Assembly: GCA_024734495.1 (NCBI GenBank)
Contig: JALMQS010000128.1
Coordinates: forward strand, 17,725,079-17,789,078
Source of the DNA: Forficula auricularia
Taxonomy: Eukaryota > Arthropoda > Insecta > Dermaptera > Forficulidae
Reading direction: 5' to 3'
DNA length: 64,000 nucleotides
The position numbers and the translations under genes were made by a program. Shown here piece after piece: positions 44,637 to 55,490 of the stretch; position 1 is the stretch's first letter, and the number at the start of each line of letters is the position of its first letter. Below the pieces are notes generated by a model. It saw only the letters and a program-made list of their open reading frames with translations, was not told the DNA's origin and made no database searches.

Positions 44637-47600
44637 GTCAAGAAAATTTAAAAAAAATTTAATATTTTTTTAAAATTTTTTTAAAATTTTCTTTACTTTA
44701 TTTGAATATGTTTCACCAAGAACCTACACCATTCTTGATTTTCGTCTTATTTTGACGAGTTCTATAAGAATCCGTTGTCAAATCACGGTGCTACGGAAAG
44801 CGTGATTCTAAAGTTACCATATGCTTGGCCCCTATTTAATATTTAATAAAATCATTTAGAGGGTGGGGGTCAAAAAAACAATTTTTGTACCAAACTCAAT
44901 CAAATTTTGTATACATTATCAGTGAGCCCCCAGAAGACTAAAAGTGCAAAAGCTAACCAAAACTATTCAATATTTGGTTCGGTTTGGTCAAAGAGCCTAG
45001 ATTGTATTTTTTGACCCCCCCCCCTCCCGCCTAATTTTGTTCCCAAAAAATATAATAATCTTTTCGTTATTATAAGATCATTTTATAGTATATTTTCTTT
45101 TTCTTGTTTTTCAGTTTGAAAAATCTTATAGTTTTAATTTTAAACCCCTCCTTAATTTTGGGTCCGGTTTCAACCAAAATCTTTTTAGATTCTTAATCTC
45201 AATCCACCAAAACAACATGTGAAATTTCGTTTTGATATTCACACTAATTTTTGTGTTAGAGCTTCCACAATAATTTGTTATCTCACGCACGTACTATAGT
45301 ACTAACCGAGGGGTGAACCGCGACCTAAAATCGTGTACACCTACTTCCACTTCCACTTTCATTTCCAAGTAGAAGACAATAGATGACAATAGATTATCTA
45401 ATGAATTCCAAAGTATTTCCAAATAATTCCAAAGACGGTGTACACCTAATTCCAATCGCGGTTCACCGCTCGATTTTGACAAAACAGTTAATATCTCGAA
45501 AAATATCATTTTTTCGAGGATTTTTTGTAGACTGCGTAAAGACATGGTTTCGCTCAATTTTTTTTAATCAAAATAGTTTCAGCCGTTTTTGAGATAATTC
45601 TAAAAAACGAAGCAAAAAAAACACTTTTGTCATGCACTATTACAATTCTTGACTATACCCTGTATGTTAAAGTAAAAACAATTGAAAAATAAAAAAAAAA
45701 ATCGAAAAATTCACTTAACAAAAGGTCAGACAATGGACTGTTTTTCTAATATTTATAAAAAAATTTTAGGGAAAAATAATTTTTTATAAATATTTTTTTT
45801 ATTATTTTATAGTTATTTGATAAATAGAGCCTTATCTCATAATGATTCATGATATTTCCCCTCTCTTAATTTTGGGTCTAATATCAATTAAAAATATCTC
45901 CTTTTAATTATGTGACTATTTTATTAGAAATTTCAGCTTTCTTCCATTTTTGTTTGAAAACGCCCCCTTTTTCTTTGTTTACTATCAATATCAATGGGAA
46001 ACTACCCCTGTGAAAAATTTCCTCTGGAAAATTACAATGGAGAGGATACTCTCTCCACTGTAATCATCGAGTCTCGGAATCGAAATGGCACTTGAAGAAG
46101 AAGTAGAGTCTTCTCTAGATATTTAAATAGTCATCGTATCGAATTATAGATAATTTACTTAATTTTAGTAAATTAAAATATCAAAATGTTTGTTCATTAG
46201 AGTTTTTGAATTTGTAGGATATGAATAAGAATAAGCCTCGAGAGCAGGATTTATCTAACTTTCCACATAAATTTCACCATCACTGCCTAACCCTTTGAGT
46301 CACACAAATTTATATATAATGATCTTTATTAAACAAGATTTAATTTCCAACAGAAAAGTTCATATAAGTAAAATGTCTAAGATTAATAGTTTGTGCGTTA
46401 AAAATATTCTAATATTGTAGAATGAATGGACTTGAATCAATGACAAATAAGATGTCTAATAATGAGACATCCTCTGGAAATAAAAGACCAAATTAATTAT
46501 AAATGAGAAAGAAATCGATCTTACTTTATCGATTTCATCTATCTGAAGGATCACAGTATGCCTATTATAAAAGAAAATAGCACTTTGATTAAGAATTTTG
46601 TAGTTTAAAAGAAATTGTATGAAAAGATTCAATTTCTTCTCTCCGAAAGCGAATCAACTAGAAATGGCCAACATTTTTATTTTTTTCTCATTAGATATTT
46701 ATTCAAATCTATTGAAATTTCATATCTGTGTTTTATTTTCATTTATTTTTTATATCAAATAATTATTATTAGGAAATTTGTATTTTAAAGGGTAGTTTAT
46801 TTGAAGTCCAATTTGAAAAAACGCTAATAACTCCGTTGAATTTTTTTAAAAAATATGAAATTAATAGATATTATAAAACAATTAATTATGAATCATTTAA
46901 TATCATTTTGAACGAAATCGATTTGGCACTTTTTGAGAAAATTGAAAATTTTTTATAATGAGACAACTAAAAATCCACTTAACTGTTCAATTTTAAGCGA
47001 TTTTTCAAAACCTGCATTTTATTACTGAACTTTTTAAATGGATGGAACATAAAATATGAAAAATTTTTTTTTTAATTTTTTTGACTTAGTCCACTTTCAT
47101 AATTATGGGCACATATATAAAATTAAGGCTTTGTCTGTACATTGGTCCAAATCACGCCAAATGTTGGTTGCACACGTTTCAGGCAAAGTTATGAACGAAA
47201 ACACCCTCAACGAAATTCCTGTATGTCTGTCTGTATGTTTCCGTGGTTTCCGCGAAAAGTTGCTCACGATTCACGTAAAAACGGCTGAAGGGATTATTAT
47301 GAAATTTCATATTTGCATCAGATGTCTTCTAACTTAGGTTTATAGATTCATAATGTTTTGATATTTTGACCCCAAAAGGGATTTTGGGGGTGCGCACGAA
47401 TGAAAATGATCAAATAACTCCTAAACTATTAACTCTACGGCAAATTTTATTATGAGCAAAGTTGTAGGGGATGTGATTTCTGACAACTTTTCTTTAAAAA
47501 AATTTCCCCCAAAAACCACCCAAAAGTGGGCGAGGGTCAAAATATGAAAATTCTTGCTCTTGGACCAAACTCAACCAAATTTTGTATACATAATCTGTGG

Positions 47601-50198
47601 GTCCCTAGAAGGCTAGAAATGCAAAAACTAACCAACTAAAATGGGGGGGGGATCAAAAAATGAAAATTCTTACCCTTAGAGCCAACTTAACCAAATTTTG
47701 AGGGCACGAGATGGGATCCAGGGTAGCTGGGGTGGTGGGGTGGGGGCGGCCTTGAGGGCACGGGCGTGGGGTCCAGGGCGGTGGGGGTGATGGGGATCTA
47801 GGGGGCGTGGTCCCTGGCTAGCAAGAGGGCCGCCGATGGCGGGGCTTGCAGCTAGATTTAAATAAAATCAGTCATGGTCACAATAATTATACATTAAATT
47901 GATGTACATTTAATTACGCAATAATATAATAGATAACACTTCCTGTTCTCCTCAATTTGGGCTTAATTTTTTATACAAAATATTACTAATAATAATAAAT
48001 TGTAATTAGTTATAATGGGAGGAGGGACTCGTCATTCAACAAGGTGAAATCTAAGCACTTTGATATGCATCCGGGGAATTTAGTAATTTAATTAGGCTCT
48101 AAAAGTTATTTTAATATCTCAAGATGGACAAAAATTTGGATTAGACAGAATCTGGAAGAGATAAGGAGTCAAATTAAAAACTTAACAAGGGAACTGGAAG
48201 TTTATTGTTTTAGAAAACATCATAGGGGTTGGCACTCGAAGTGTTACCATCTGCCGTGAAAAGATTTTAAACGATGCTTTGTTACCTTGGGCAAGTAACA
48301 AATCGGTAACAAGTTGGACGTTTCAACAAGACTCGGCACCATCCCATAAAGCACGTGAAACCCAATGTTTTTACAAGAAAAAGTTCCCAGCTTCATTTCT
48401 TCACAGCAATGGCCACCATATTCCCCGGTCTTAAACCCTGAGGATTTTTCCATATGGTTCATTCTTGAGGCCAAAGTATCAACTAAAAAATATCAGACGG
48501 TCAACGCCTTAGAGATTGCTCTTCGAAAAATACCATTAGACCAAATTCGCGCAGCGTGTGAAGCCTTCCAGGACAGACTCGATGCTATTATCCGCACTAA
48601 AGTTGGCTACATCAAACAATAACATATTTTTATTATAATTTGAAATGTGTTTACGATATACTGAAGTTTTTAAATAAATAAACTGACACGTTCTGATCTG
48701 GCCATCTACTTGACTTTACCATACAACCTGGCCCCTCACTTTTATTTAATATTTAATCATGTAGGGGGGGGGGGTTTAGCTTTTGTATTTTTAGACTTCT
48801 GGACGTTCACTGAATATGTATACAAAATTTGGTTGAGTTTGCTCAAATGGCCTAGATTTTTAATTTTCAACGCCCCCTCCACCCCTTTTAATTTTGAATT
48901 GATATGCACCAAAATCTAATCAGCTCTTAATCTCAATGCACCAAAACTACGTGTGAAATTTTATTTTGATATTCACACTAGTTTTTGAGCTAGCTCGTCC
49001 ACAAATATTTGGTAACGCACAGACTAACAGACAGACTAACTAACAGACATTTTGACAAAACAATTATTGTCTCGAAAAATATAATTTTTTCAATGTTCCC
49101 TTATTGGGGCTTTTTTGTAGACCGAAATACCATGGCTGCGCTCTAATTTTTTTAATCAAAATAGTTTTTGCCGTTTTTGAGATATTTCGAAAAATAGAAA
49201 CAAAAAAATCACTTTTTTTATGTACGATTAAGTAGGTATGGTCAAGTAATACCCTGTATGGTAAAGTAAAAAAAATAAAAATTGAAAATATTACATAATT
49301 ATTAATTAGTAACACTTCGAGCGCCGACCCTAGAATGATGAATTCAACCTTTCCCCTTTATAGAATAATCGACTGTGGTCAGAGAGGAATTCTAGCGAAT
49401 ATAATATTGAACCTTGAATTTAAAATTTTTGACTAAAAATGAATTCCCTTATCTAATCAACATTTGTTTATAATAATTTAAAAGCTAAGAGAGAGCTAAG
49501 CTCTGTGATTAGAAATACCCGCCTTGTGGAGTCTATGGACGGAAACTGAAAATGAGTATCTTGATAACTATTTGATAAAATTCTCAATATATACCATATA
49601 TTTTAACTGATAATAGAGGCAAGTGAATGTCGTTCTCAGTTAACACTAATCTGGGAAAGCACTTTCAGTTTATTAATTTTATTAAGATTTACCTAATATA
49701 AAAACAAGTAAAAGATATTTCCTAATAATTTGTTAAAATTTGTACAAAGCAAATCGAGTGAATTCAATACTAAGGCCGTCCGGGAGGCAGGCTGAGCTTA
49801 ACGAGTAAATAAGGCCCACATCTCTTTTTAGTTGTATCTCCTATCTTATAAATTAGTTGTTTGTATCGCGTAAATTGTAATTTTTACTTACTCTTCAGTG
49901 CCCAGTTGTTTCCAGTCGTTAAAGCTGAGATCATTTTATCCGTGTCGTTCATACATTGCGCGCTTATATTAATCCTTTCTTGTGCCTGAATCGGCTTATA
50001 ATTAATGTTTCTCAGGATTGCTGGCGGCATCCAGGCTGGTCGAAACGCCTCAAAAGGATCTTGTGGCATTTCGTGAAAGATATCCTTGGGCAGCCAATTG
50101 GATAACATAATCGATATCCCTTCATCTTCTTTTGATTCACAATTAACATTTGTTATAAGAAATAATAAAAGAACGAACACAAGTCTTGAGAGAGCCAT
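30842..50198 (-). CDS. nrf-6-like (nose resistant to fluoxetine) membrane acyltransferase
   Basis: Twelve exons: 49892-50198, 40353-40501, 39516-39709, 38375-38642, 38137-38297, 36099-36285, 34183-34397, 33902-34016, 32500-32689, 31179-31321, 30995-31106 and 30842-30918. They total 2118 nt, about 705 residues, and all phases agree. Residues 1-20 (MALSRLVFVLLLFLITNVNC) are a signal peptide. An NRF domain follows (~75-215: WALKMIDAWGKIPPGLLTGN, FGICFPKSC). Then comes an acyltransferase-3 domain with many membrane spans (~274 on: NGIKVLSIAWVILGHRY, SVDTFFFIGGLLVTY, CIGQAWYLAVDMQLFW, YSTTHSRFGPYVLGMITGYY, PLSRLTYAIFIVHM). Family members act in lipid or sterol transport and drug uptake in worms and insects; substrates are unknown. 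The weakest junction is exons 6-7: the phase-correct acceptor (34398) is poor. TTTTCAG directly precedes the ATG, so an upstream 5' UTR exon is likely. Confidence 0.92.
31531..31564 (-). ncRNA. Hammerhead-ribozyme-like motif 6
   Basis: Minus strand: CUGAAGA, U, stem GGUAA/UUACC around ACCUGUGG, then GAAACUCUUUAG. Lies alone in an intron of the nrf-6-like gene. Confidence 0.35.
33020..33520. mobile_element. Two ATCGTCGCC-ended MITEs joined in inverted orientation
   Basis: 33020-33240 matches 19480-19700 and 33240-33475 is the inverse. A third terminus (TAGGTTTACACTCTAAGGCG) ends at 33520. The inner ends have drifted (GTCGGCTTAGAGGG). Located in the intron between the exons at 32500-32689 and 33902-34016. 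Confidence 0.75.
33590..33830 (-). mobile_element. LINE 3' fragment related to 21276-21550
   Basis: CTTAAGCCTGGTTTGACGCAAC, TTAATTATCTGGAGAAAATA and AATCTAGGTCTTCCCCTTCC-type blocks align with the earlier copy, again next to ATCATCATCA. Confidence 0.45.
34495..34800. repeat. Inverted pair of degenerate hammerhead-like cores
   Basis: Minus 34495-34537 reads CUGAUGU, a spacer, then CGACGAAACGUU. Plus 34763-34796 reads CUUGAAAAA, hairpin GUCUC/GAGAC, then GAAACGUU. Both are damaged versions of the motif seen at 15825 and elsewhere. Confidence 0.4.
35429..35697. repeat. Foldback-ended repeat with hammerhead-like core
   Basis: CTCAGGATTGGATGAA at 35430 is inverted at 35680-35697. The centre carries GGAGGATCTTCCCTCC as in the family at 7318 and 16911. 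Confidence 0.6.
35537..35568 (-). ncRNA. Hammerhead-ribozyme-like motif 7
   Basis: Minus strand: CUGAAGA, AGGAGG-GAAGAU-CCUCC hairpin, then GAAACGUC. Intact CUGANGA and GAAA boxes. Confidence 0.5.
36528..37561 (+). mobile_element. Non-autonomous Helitron, copy 3
   Basis: Starts TCTATATATATATATATAAA next to A. Ends with the GCCGCCGAAGGCGGGC hairpin and CAGCTAG|T. It is the most complete copy of the 917 family, with both termini canonical. Its interior holds a partial internal duplication (AAATTTTGTATACATAATCT at 37016 and 37131). The G-rich 37180-37510 segment produces spurious Gly/Pro open frames. Antisense to the host nrf-6-like gene. Confidence 0.8.
38985..39200. repeat. Fragment of the CCATACAACCTGG-type repeat
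   Basis: GGCCATCCACTTGACTTACC, a G-run and TATACAAAATTTGGTTGAGT match the left part of 48700-49269. Its interior also resembles reversed Helitron-internal sequence (AAATTTTGTATACATAATC). Confidence 0.5.
39848..40055 (-). pseudogene. LINE ORF2 C-terminal tail fragment
   Basis: Minus strand reads RPGGYRSRGRPKKRWKESYD, the basic GRPKxRW tail seen at the C-terminus of several LINE ORF2 proteins. No reverse transcriptase lies nearby on this strand. Confidence 0.5.
41352..41785 (+). pseudogene. Jockey ORF1 C-terminal part (truncated, frameshifted)
   Basis: It begins inside a zinc-knuckle array: GMHLTLDCTK, then ATCANCNGEHPANYRGC, typical of Jockey ORF1 nucleic-acid-binding proteins. The frame stops in an A-rich run near 41497. 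It resumes in the next frame (readable in the 41405-41785 frame) with a Gln/Asn-rich tail ending QLENQYSNINQRLEKLEQ, a short coiled coil. It stops 3 nt before the ORF2 ATG. Confidence 0.75.
41789..44452 (+). CDS. Jockey-clade LINE ORF2: APE endonuclease and reverse transcriptase
   Basis: Uninterrupted 887 codons. The N-terminal APE-type endonuclease (~1-220) has MAWNANGLLHKRNEL, CLISETHA, IASIYCPP, GGDFNSKHTHWGS and SSDHTPI. The reverse transcriptase (~450-730) has SYRPISLLPVLSKLFEKLI, HQFGFRKKHSTIDQV, VFLDVSQAFDKVWHEGL, AGVPQGSVLGPLLYLLYTSD and the catalytic FADD in TATFADDTAILATG. The tail includes KYLGMTLDTRLRW. All expected motifs are present, so the protein could be functional. ORF1 is not, so this copy is probably not autonomous. 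The ATG follows the ORF1 stop almost directly, as is usual in Jockey elements. Confidence 0.95.
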   Translation: MKNLTIMAWNANGLLHKRNELQTVLEINNIDICLISETHATRETICKIKGYNFYHSYHPSNCARGGSGILIKQSIQHYEDTILQTEKAQITSTTIKTKKYPITIASIYCPPRHKLEEHEFTEIIQQLGNRFILGGDFNSKHTHWGSRLITTKGQALMRAIRSNKCEVLSTGKPTYWPADQNKQPDLIDFFITKNIHSNYIMIEENNELSSDHTPIILTLSENPIQKPHNPVLVNKGTDWISFRIELARNIDLKTSIETQEDLETELSKLVNSIQSAAWNNTPEIKIKLHGINYPREVIHLIREKRKARKKWLQTRAPAHKTTWNQLTRRLNTEIRNIKSTSVQAYLSELSPERCTEYSLWKATKWNKRPILQAPPLKDAQRNWIKDNQSKADLFADYLANTFKPNPESTNQQPLEYAALKDHETKIQPTTIKEIQEMIKSEIKTKKAPGYDLITGQILKNLPRKAIVQITKITNAVFRLEYVPQLWKFAEVIMIPKSGKPLNEITSYRPISLLPVLSKLFEKLILRRITPIIEERKLIPNHQFGFRKKHSTIDQVHRIITNIEQALEEKKVTSAVFLDVSQAFDKVWHEGLNHKIRKALPACYAKVFESYLADRYFRIKQEEAYSELKKINAGVPQGSVLGPLLYLLYTSDLPEICSNITATFADDTAILATGHNNYESTQKLNTSLSKIQEWTAKWRIKLNETKSVHVDFTNKKVTHIPVYINNNIIPYSNQAKYLGMTLDTRLRWKVHVKKKREELNINFKKIYWIIGRNSSMSIENKLLLYKQVLKPVWTYGIQLWGCTAQSNRNIIQRFQNNVLRCIVNAPWYIRNADLHRDLGVETVSETIKKLSAAHQTRLQGHVNEEALQLLNVDTQTRRLKRIKPHELC
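44812..45672. mobile_element. MITE-like repeat with TTTACCATACAGG-type ends, copy A
   Basis: Left end AAGTTACCATATGCTTGGCC and right end ACCCTGTATGTTAAAGTAAA are diverged inverted repeats. The interior matches 48700-49269 (TTTTGACAAAACA, ATAGTTTNNGCCGTTTTTGA). A different MITE (45307-45472) is inserted inside it. Confidence 0.65.
45307..45472. mobile_element. MITE with CGAGGGGTGAACC ends, copy 2
   Basis: Close match to 10041-10202, with ends CGAGGGGTGAACCGCGACCT and AGGTGTACACC. Nested in copy A of the TTTACCATACAGG repeat: the flanks ACTAAC and ATTTTGACAAAAC are contiguous-like at 49030-49060. Confidence 0.75.
46240..46960. repeat. Long AT-rich repeat, copy 1
   Basis: Contains GTCACACAAATTTATA, AAAGGGTAGTTTATTTGAAG and AAAACGCTAATAACTC(C/T)GTT. 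Related copies: 57510-57970 and 58028-58475 (same strand), 58640-59330 (inverted). No coding capacity. The superfamily is unknown. Confidence 0.65.
47111..47855 (+). mobile_element. Non-autonomous Helitron, copy 4
   Basis: Matches the 917 family from ATATATAAAATTAAGG to the hairpin GGCCGCCGATGGCGGGGC and CAGCTAG|A. The 5' TC is lost and the G-rich section is short. Confidence 0.7.
48245..48622 (+). pseudogene. Tc1/mariner-type transposase C-terminal third
   Basis: It reads SWTFQQDSAPSHKARETQ (second catalytic Asp). A 1-nt shift near 48367 follows, then VPSFISSQQWPPYSPVLNPEDFS (third Asp position) and LDAIIRTKVGYIKQ to a stop at 48622. The spacing between the two acidic motifs resembles the maT (DD37D-like) group; I could not confirm this. 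The N-terminal two thirds are absent. Confidence 0.75.
48700..49269. mobile_element. MITE-like repeat with TTTACCATACAGG-type ends, copy B
   Basis: CTTGACTTTACCATACAACC at the left is matched inverted by ACCCTGTATGGTAAAGTAAA at the right. A G-run at 48765 and TATACAAAATTTGGTTGAGT are shared with 38985-39200. A much older copy of the right half is at 53985-54240. Confidence 0.65.
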
Positions 50199-50902
50199 CT
50201 GAAAATAATACACATTTATAATTCTTATCAGGGTAGCTATAATCAGAGATATGATAATATTGATCATTTGGATAACAGGTGAATATATAGATACCTAAGA
50301 TTGCAATTTGCTTTTCAAATTTATATGAATGAAAAAAATGATTAACAAAATATCTAAGAGTATTTTATTATGATGTTTATTATTACATATTATATTATAA
50401 AAAAAATCATGACATATTGTCATTATTTTTTGTAGTATTACTTTTAAGTGACTCAGAGAAGATAAGTCAAATTATCAACATTATGAGTAATATTTATAAT
50501 TTCAATTCATAATAGTATACGACCTTGGAAAGACCACGAGGCAATTCAATCTTAGAAAATATACTATAGAAGTAATAAAGACAGAAAGGTGAAGTTTCGA
50601 AACAAATAAAGTGGAGGGGGGGGGGGGCAATGATCAAAACTTTCCAAAAGTTCAAAAAATAAAAATTATTTTAGCCTATAAATATAAATAAATAAATGGA
50701 GGAAAAAGTTAAAACATTTGACACTTTTCGATACGCTCGCCAGTTAGAGCAGCCCTAGTAATAAAATTAAATATAATAAACTATTGGAAATTTATTTTTT
50801 ATTTTAATTATCTTGAGAAAAAATAATATTTACTGCATTTTGGAACCGGAAATTAGAAAGCTAGAAAATCCAAAATCTAATCAGTTCTTCCTAATTCAAA
50901 AG

Positions 50903-50937
50903 ACTGATGATGAAGATCAAATCTTCGAAACTATAGT
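50903..50937 (+). ncRNA. Hammerhead-ribozyme-like motif 8
   Basis: Plus strand: CUGAUGA, U, perfect 6-bp hairpin GAAGAU-CAA-AUCUUC, then GAAAC and UAUAGUC. Together with motif 1 this is the best-preserved core. It is solitary, next to (TA)n at 50950-50990. Confidence 0.55.
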
Positions 50938-50939
50938 CT

Positions 50940-53592
50940 CAAACAAATAAATTATATATATATATACAATACATATATATATATATTTGAAATTATATGT
51001 ACAATTTATATATCTCAATCAGAAGATTTTTGCCTTAATTCAACACCAAGCCGAGTGTTATTATTCGTCTGAATAGAGCGAGTCCTGATTAGTTGAAGGC
51101 TCAGACGATTCTCTATATACATGTATAGTGTATACATTTCAATATTTAGATAGGAGTTTTAATTAGGTATACATTTTGATATTTTTTTTGGCAATTCTCC
51201 TCAATATTGATTCATTTTTTGAATCATCGCGTGGAAAGCAGCATGCTTGATGAATTTGCCAAGGACACCTTTTCCTCTTGAAATTAGAGTCATGAGTGTG
51301 AAATATTGCACCACTTGCGTTTATTTAAATACATGTACAAGCTCTTCAGTGTTATATACAAATCATGTTTTGATAAGAAATAAACGATAATACTTATATC
51401 ACCTTAAATATCCGGTTCTAAATTAATTTCAAATCTTTTTTTGTTAAATAATATACATTTAATATATAAAATATTATTTTATATTAGAGAGAATATTTTT
51501 AATTCTTATTTAGATTAAATGGCTTATTTTCCTTGTTGCTCAGACACATGTGAATTAAAATTGTCCCAAGGAGAGGAAGAAGTGATGAATCATAAAATGA
51601 CAAAGCTAAAGAAAACTCAAGTCTACAAAAGATATATGTCTACTAATTAGTTTATATCTATATAATCCTATTTAATGAGCAAAAATTATTTATATATATT
51701 CGTAGGTTCCGAGTATAGTCTGATCGATTATGATGAAACCAACTTTATTAACCAATTTCTTAAACAATCTTTAACTATGAGAAAACTCAATTTGATAGTT
51801 TTTTCTTATTAATTGGAGTAAAGTAAAAACAAGTTGGCGAGAAACAAAAGAGATGCCTGTTATCATAAAAAAGCACATGTATTGAATCAAAACAAACAGG
51901 TGGTTGATGATAAATGAACATTAATTAAAAATAATACATATTAATAAAAAATATCATTTTGGCTCTTTTTATAAATTTAAACGATGATATATTATTCAGC
52001 CAAGTTTGATTAAATTTAAAATAAAAGTTAAAAGTAGTATATTATTATTATTTTTTATTTTTAATTCAGTTAAAAGTCTGATTTTTAATAGCAGCCAGGA
52101 TTTAATCAAAGTGAAATAAATGTAATTTTTTTCCCTCAAACCCTCGCTCCGCCAGGTGATTAAATAATTTTATGCGTAGATATTTTTCAGTAAATATTTG
52201 AAATTTTTGATAATTATTATTTTAATTTACCTATCCAAGAATGAAAAGTAAAAAAATCTTTTAACTTATAAGTAGGCTACTTCAAACTATACAGACACCC
52301 ACTATCTCCCTTTAGCTCTTCCTTTTCAATGCCAATGAGGTGCGAATGTACGTAACACGACCGGATTAAGATTTATTTTTTTCTGAAATAATTACAACAG
52401 TTCGTTCCATGTTAGTTTGTTTTCGTCTATTAGAAAGAATAATAAGAAATCAATTAAAAGCGTTTAATTCTTAAGGAGAAATCAATAAGGTTGTCTGCCC
52501 TATTTATGCAAATAAACAAATTATATATATATACATATATATATTGACGTTCATCAACAGTCTTTTATTTTATTCTGTTTTCATATACGGTATAAAGTAC
52601 AATTTCATTATTCATTAAGGAAATAGTTGAAATGTGACTAGAAGTGAGTTTTATGATGAATAAAATTGAATAAATTATTTAAATGATTTATTTACCTATA
52701 AATAGGATGCTGAATTCATATAGGTATGTGGTGTGTGACTGAGCCGAAGTTGGAATATACTATGTCTTGAGAACATTCAGCCATGTAGGAACTAGAAATA
52801 CTGACTTGCCTGGACTGTGGTATGGAGGGAAATAATCCGAGATCGCGGGGATTCCCGATCCAGAATCGAGCTGTGAAGTGTGACCGAACTCACTATGCGA
52901 ATTGGCAAGAATGAGTTAGAAAAATTATTCACGTTATCCAACCTTGAATCGTCGAGCGTAAGCAAAAGCAAAAGTTGTCACCCTGGGTGGGGGGACTTGG
53001 GGAAATAGAATCTAGAGTGGGGGCGAGGATAAATATTACTTTACTTTAGTTTTGCTTACAGTGAAAAATAGCCTCCTCATTGATAAACATTTCAAGTGTT
53101 ATCTGAGCTTTCTGAGCCTTTTGTTTTCATCTACCTATATATATGGAGAAATTGCAAAGTTTCTCGTTGCCAAAGTTTAAAGATTATACATACTAGTATA
53201 TCATACAATACAGCATAATATGTGATTGAAACTAGTTCTTTCAATTTGTGATCTAGTTCTGTGCATTGAGATGGTGAAAAGATTTCGCTTAAAATGTTAT
53301 TTTTAAGTATTTTTACATTTATCTATAATTTTTATTATTTATTTTTGTAATTTTCTCTTTAAAAAACAGTTTGTAGATTTAAAAAATTAAATTATATAAT
53401 GATTAGCTATTGCTAGAAAAGTGGTCATACTTTATTTATTTTTTTATATTTAATTTTAATTCCATTTTACATTATTTTATCTTACAGTAATTTAAAAATT
53501 TTTATCTTTTCATTTTATTAATAAATTTTCATTATCTATTGCTAGATACATATCATTCTTTATTTTTATTTTAATATTTTTATATATTTTAA
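50940..53592. other. No recognisable gene
   Basis: AT-rich DNA with (TA)n tracts near 50950 and 52520. 52720-53040 is noticeably less AT-rich (CCGAGATCGCGGGGATTCCC, G-run at 52987) but has no open frame of note. Confidence 0.5.
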
Positions 53593-53778
53593 TTTGTTTT
53601 TTTTTTGGCCTTTCGGCTTTTCTAGCCATCAACCAATTTACGATACTATTATTTTTTTTTAATTTTGTCTTCTAACTTAGGGATCAGAATTTTATCCGGT
53701 TGCCGCGAGTCAGATTCGAACCCGAGTCCACTTGATTAGCAGGCTTGTACGCTATCCTCTTGACCAACCCGATCCCCA
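53593..53778 (-). mobile_element. tRNA-derived SINE, copy 2
   Basis: Same family as 12471-12657. On the minus strand the head has GGATCGGGTTGGTCAAGAGG, CTGCTAAT and the B-box GGGTTCGAATC. The body ends GGCTAGAAAAGCCGAAAGGC with an A-rich tail. Confidence 0.7.
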
Positions 53779-53984
53779 ATTTTTTTAAAAGATTTTTTTT
53801 TTTTAAATGTTTTTATCAAAAAATTATTTGAATCCAAGTTGTTTAAAAACGTATTCTTTAATAAACACTTTAAAAATGTGATTTTGAGAGAAATCAATTA
53901 TTTTTATAAAAAAATCTTCAGATCACGTTTGCGTGTTTCGAACCTAATCATCTTTCATCCTCAATTTAAAAAAACTACATATGA

Positions 53985-54240
53985 ATTTTCGATCTGATAT
54001 TATTTTGTTTTTTGATCTATAGAGTAAAGCGCACACAAACTCAGAACACAGATGTTTTGACTAAATAATTATAATTATTTATATCTCATGAAAATATTTT
54101 TGTTGTTGTACGCTATAAAACACTACGCTTAACGTTGTGATTTTGAATAATTTGTTTTTTTACCAAATTAGTTTTAGTAGTTTTTGAGATATTTCTAAAA
54201 AATGAAGCAAAAAGACTACTTTTTTCCTCTATTACCGGAC
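53985..54240. repeat. Old copy of the TTTACCATACAGG-type repeat, right half
   Basis: TTTTGACTAAATAATTATAA, AGTTTTAGTAGTTTTTGAGA and AAGCAAAAAGACTACTTTTT align with the right halves of 44812-45672 and 48700-49269. An (ATTT)n run follows at 54250. 54280-55490 shows no gene. Confidence 0.5.
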
Positions 54241-55490
54241 TTCCTTATATTTATTTATTTATTTATTAAACAATGCTCTGAGGCAAGATTCCTCATAGAG
54301 CAGATACAATAAATTATTTGATACAATATACTGAGAAATAATATAAGTACAACATTATTACACTTTTTAAATAACAGATAATTTTAAAGAACAACACCAA
54401 CACCATAATTTTAAAGAACAACACCAAACCAACGCCAACACTCTATAAATTATAGTTAACAAGTAGTTAGATAAGCTAAGTATAGTTTTTTATGTCATCA
54501 AGGAAAACAGTTTAAAATTATTCTATCTTTATAGAATTTTTTAGTCAAAGTTAATTCATTTAACTAAAGAAGAAATAAACTCACTTATGAACGAAATTCT
54601 ATACTATACTATACTAGGTGTCGTAAAAATATATGTACCTATATTTATTTATATTAATCAGAAGACAAACTCTTTAATTTATTCCTTATACAAAATGTAT
54701 TATAATAAGAATAAAATTATATAATAAACATTTTTGAATAGCATTTACCCTGCTTTATTTTAATTTGCTCTTTAGCTATACAGATGATCAGTATAAAAAA
54801 TTGTATAATTACATATTCTATAGATATATGTAAAATTAAAAATGGGTAGCTTAAGAAATGAGAATAGCTGATCTAAATTTAAAAAATCTTAATATTAGTA
54901 AACTAGAAAATGCTAGAAAAATATTAATAATAGTTTTCTGATTGAAAATACTTCAACTTCACGTAAAACAAAAATAATAATTTCTCGTGTTTCAGAATTA
55001 CATTTTCATGGACACCACACACACTGATGAAAGCTTCGATTCTTATGGAATTAATACAATAGGTCAAGTTTGATGTTTAAAGGGAAACCTTCAACTTGAA
55101 ACCATATATTTAAATACATATACTATTTCAAATGGACGATAAATACTAATTTAAGGTAGTTATATCGCACAGTAGTAGCAAAAAGTTAATGCTAAATTAT
55201 ATAGTACAGACCTTAGACCATTTAAATTTTCCTTTTTTTCCTTTTTTGCTCATTGTATTGAAAAATGAGAAAAATAATTTTGTCTGTGGGTCTGGATTCA
55301 GATACCCACGATAATTGAAGAACGAAAAGTCGTAGAAAGTTCGTTCTTGTGCTAAAATATTTGTATTTCCAATAGAGGGAGCTAATTAGATTTTGGCTTT
55401 TCTAGCTTTAGAACTTCTAGTTAAAAAATAAAAAAAACATTATTTTAGGAATGATTTTAATTCTCGTATTAAATCAATGTTATAATATCG

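Noticed and set aside
50920..51000. CRISPR-like or satellite array
   Set aside because: Simple (TA)n sequence only; no spaced repeats.
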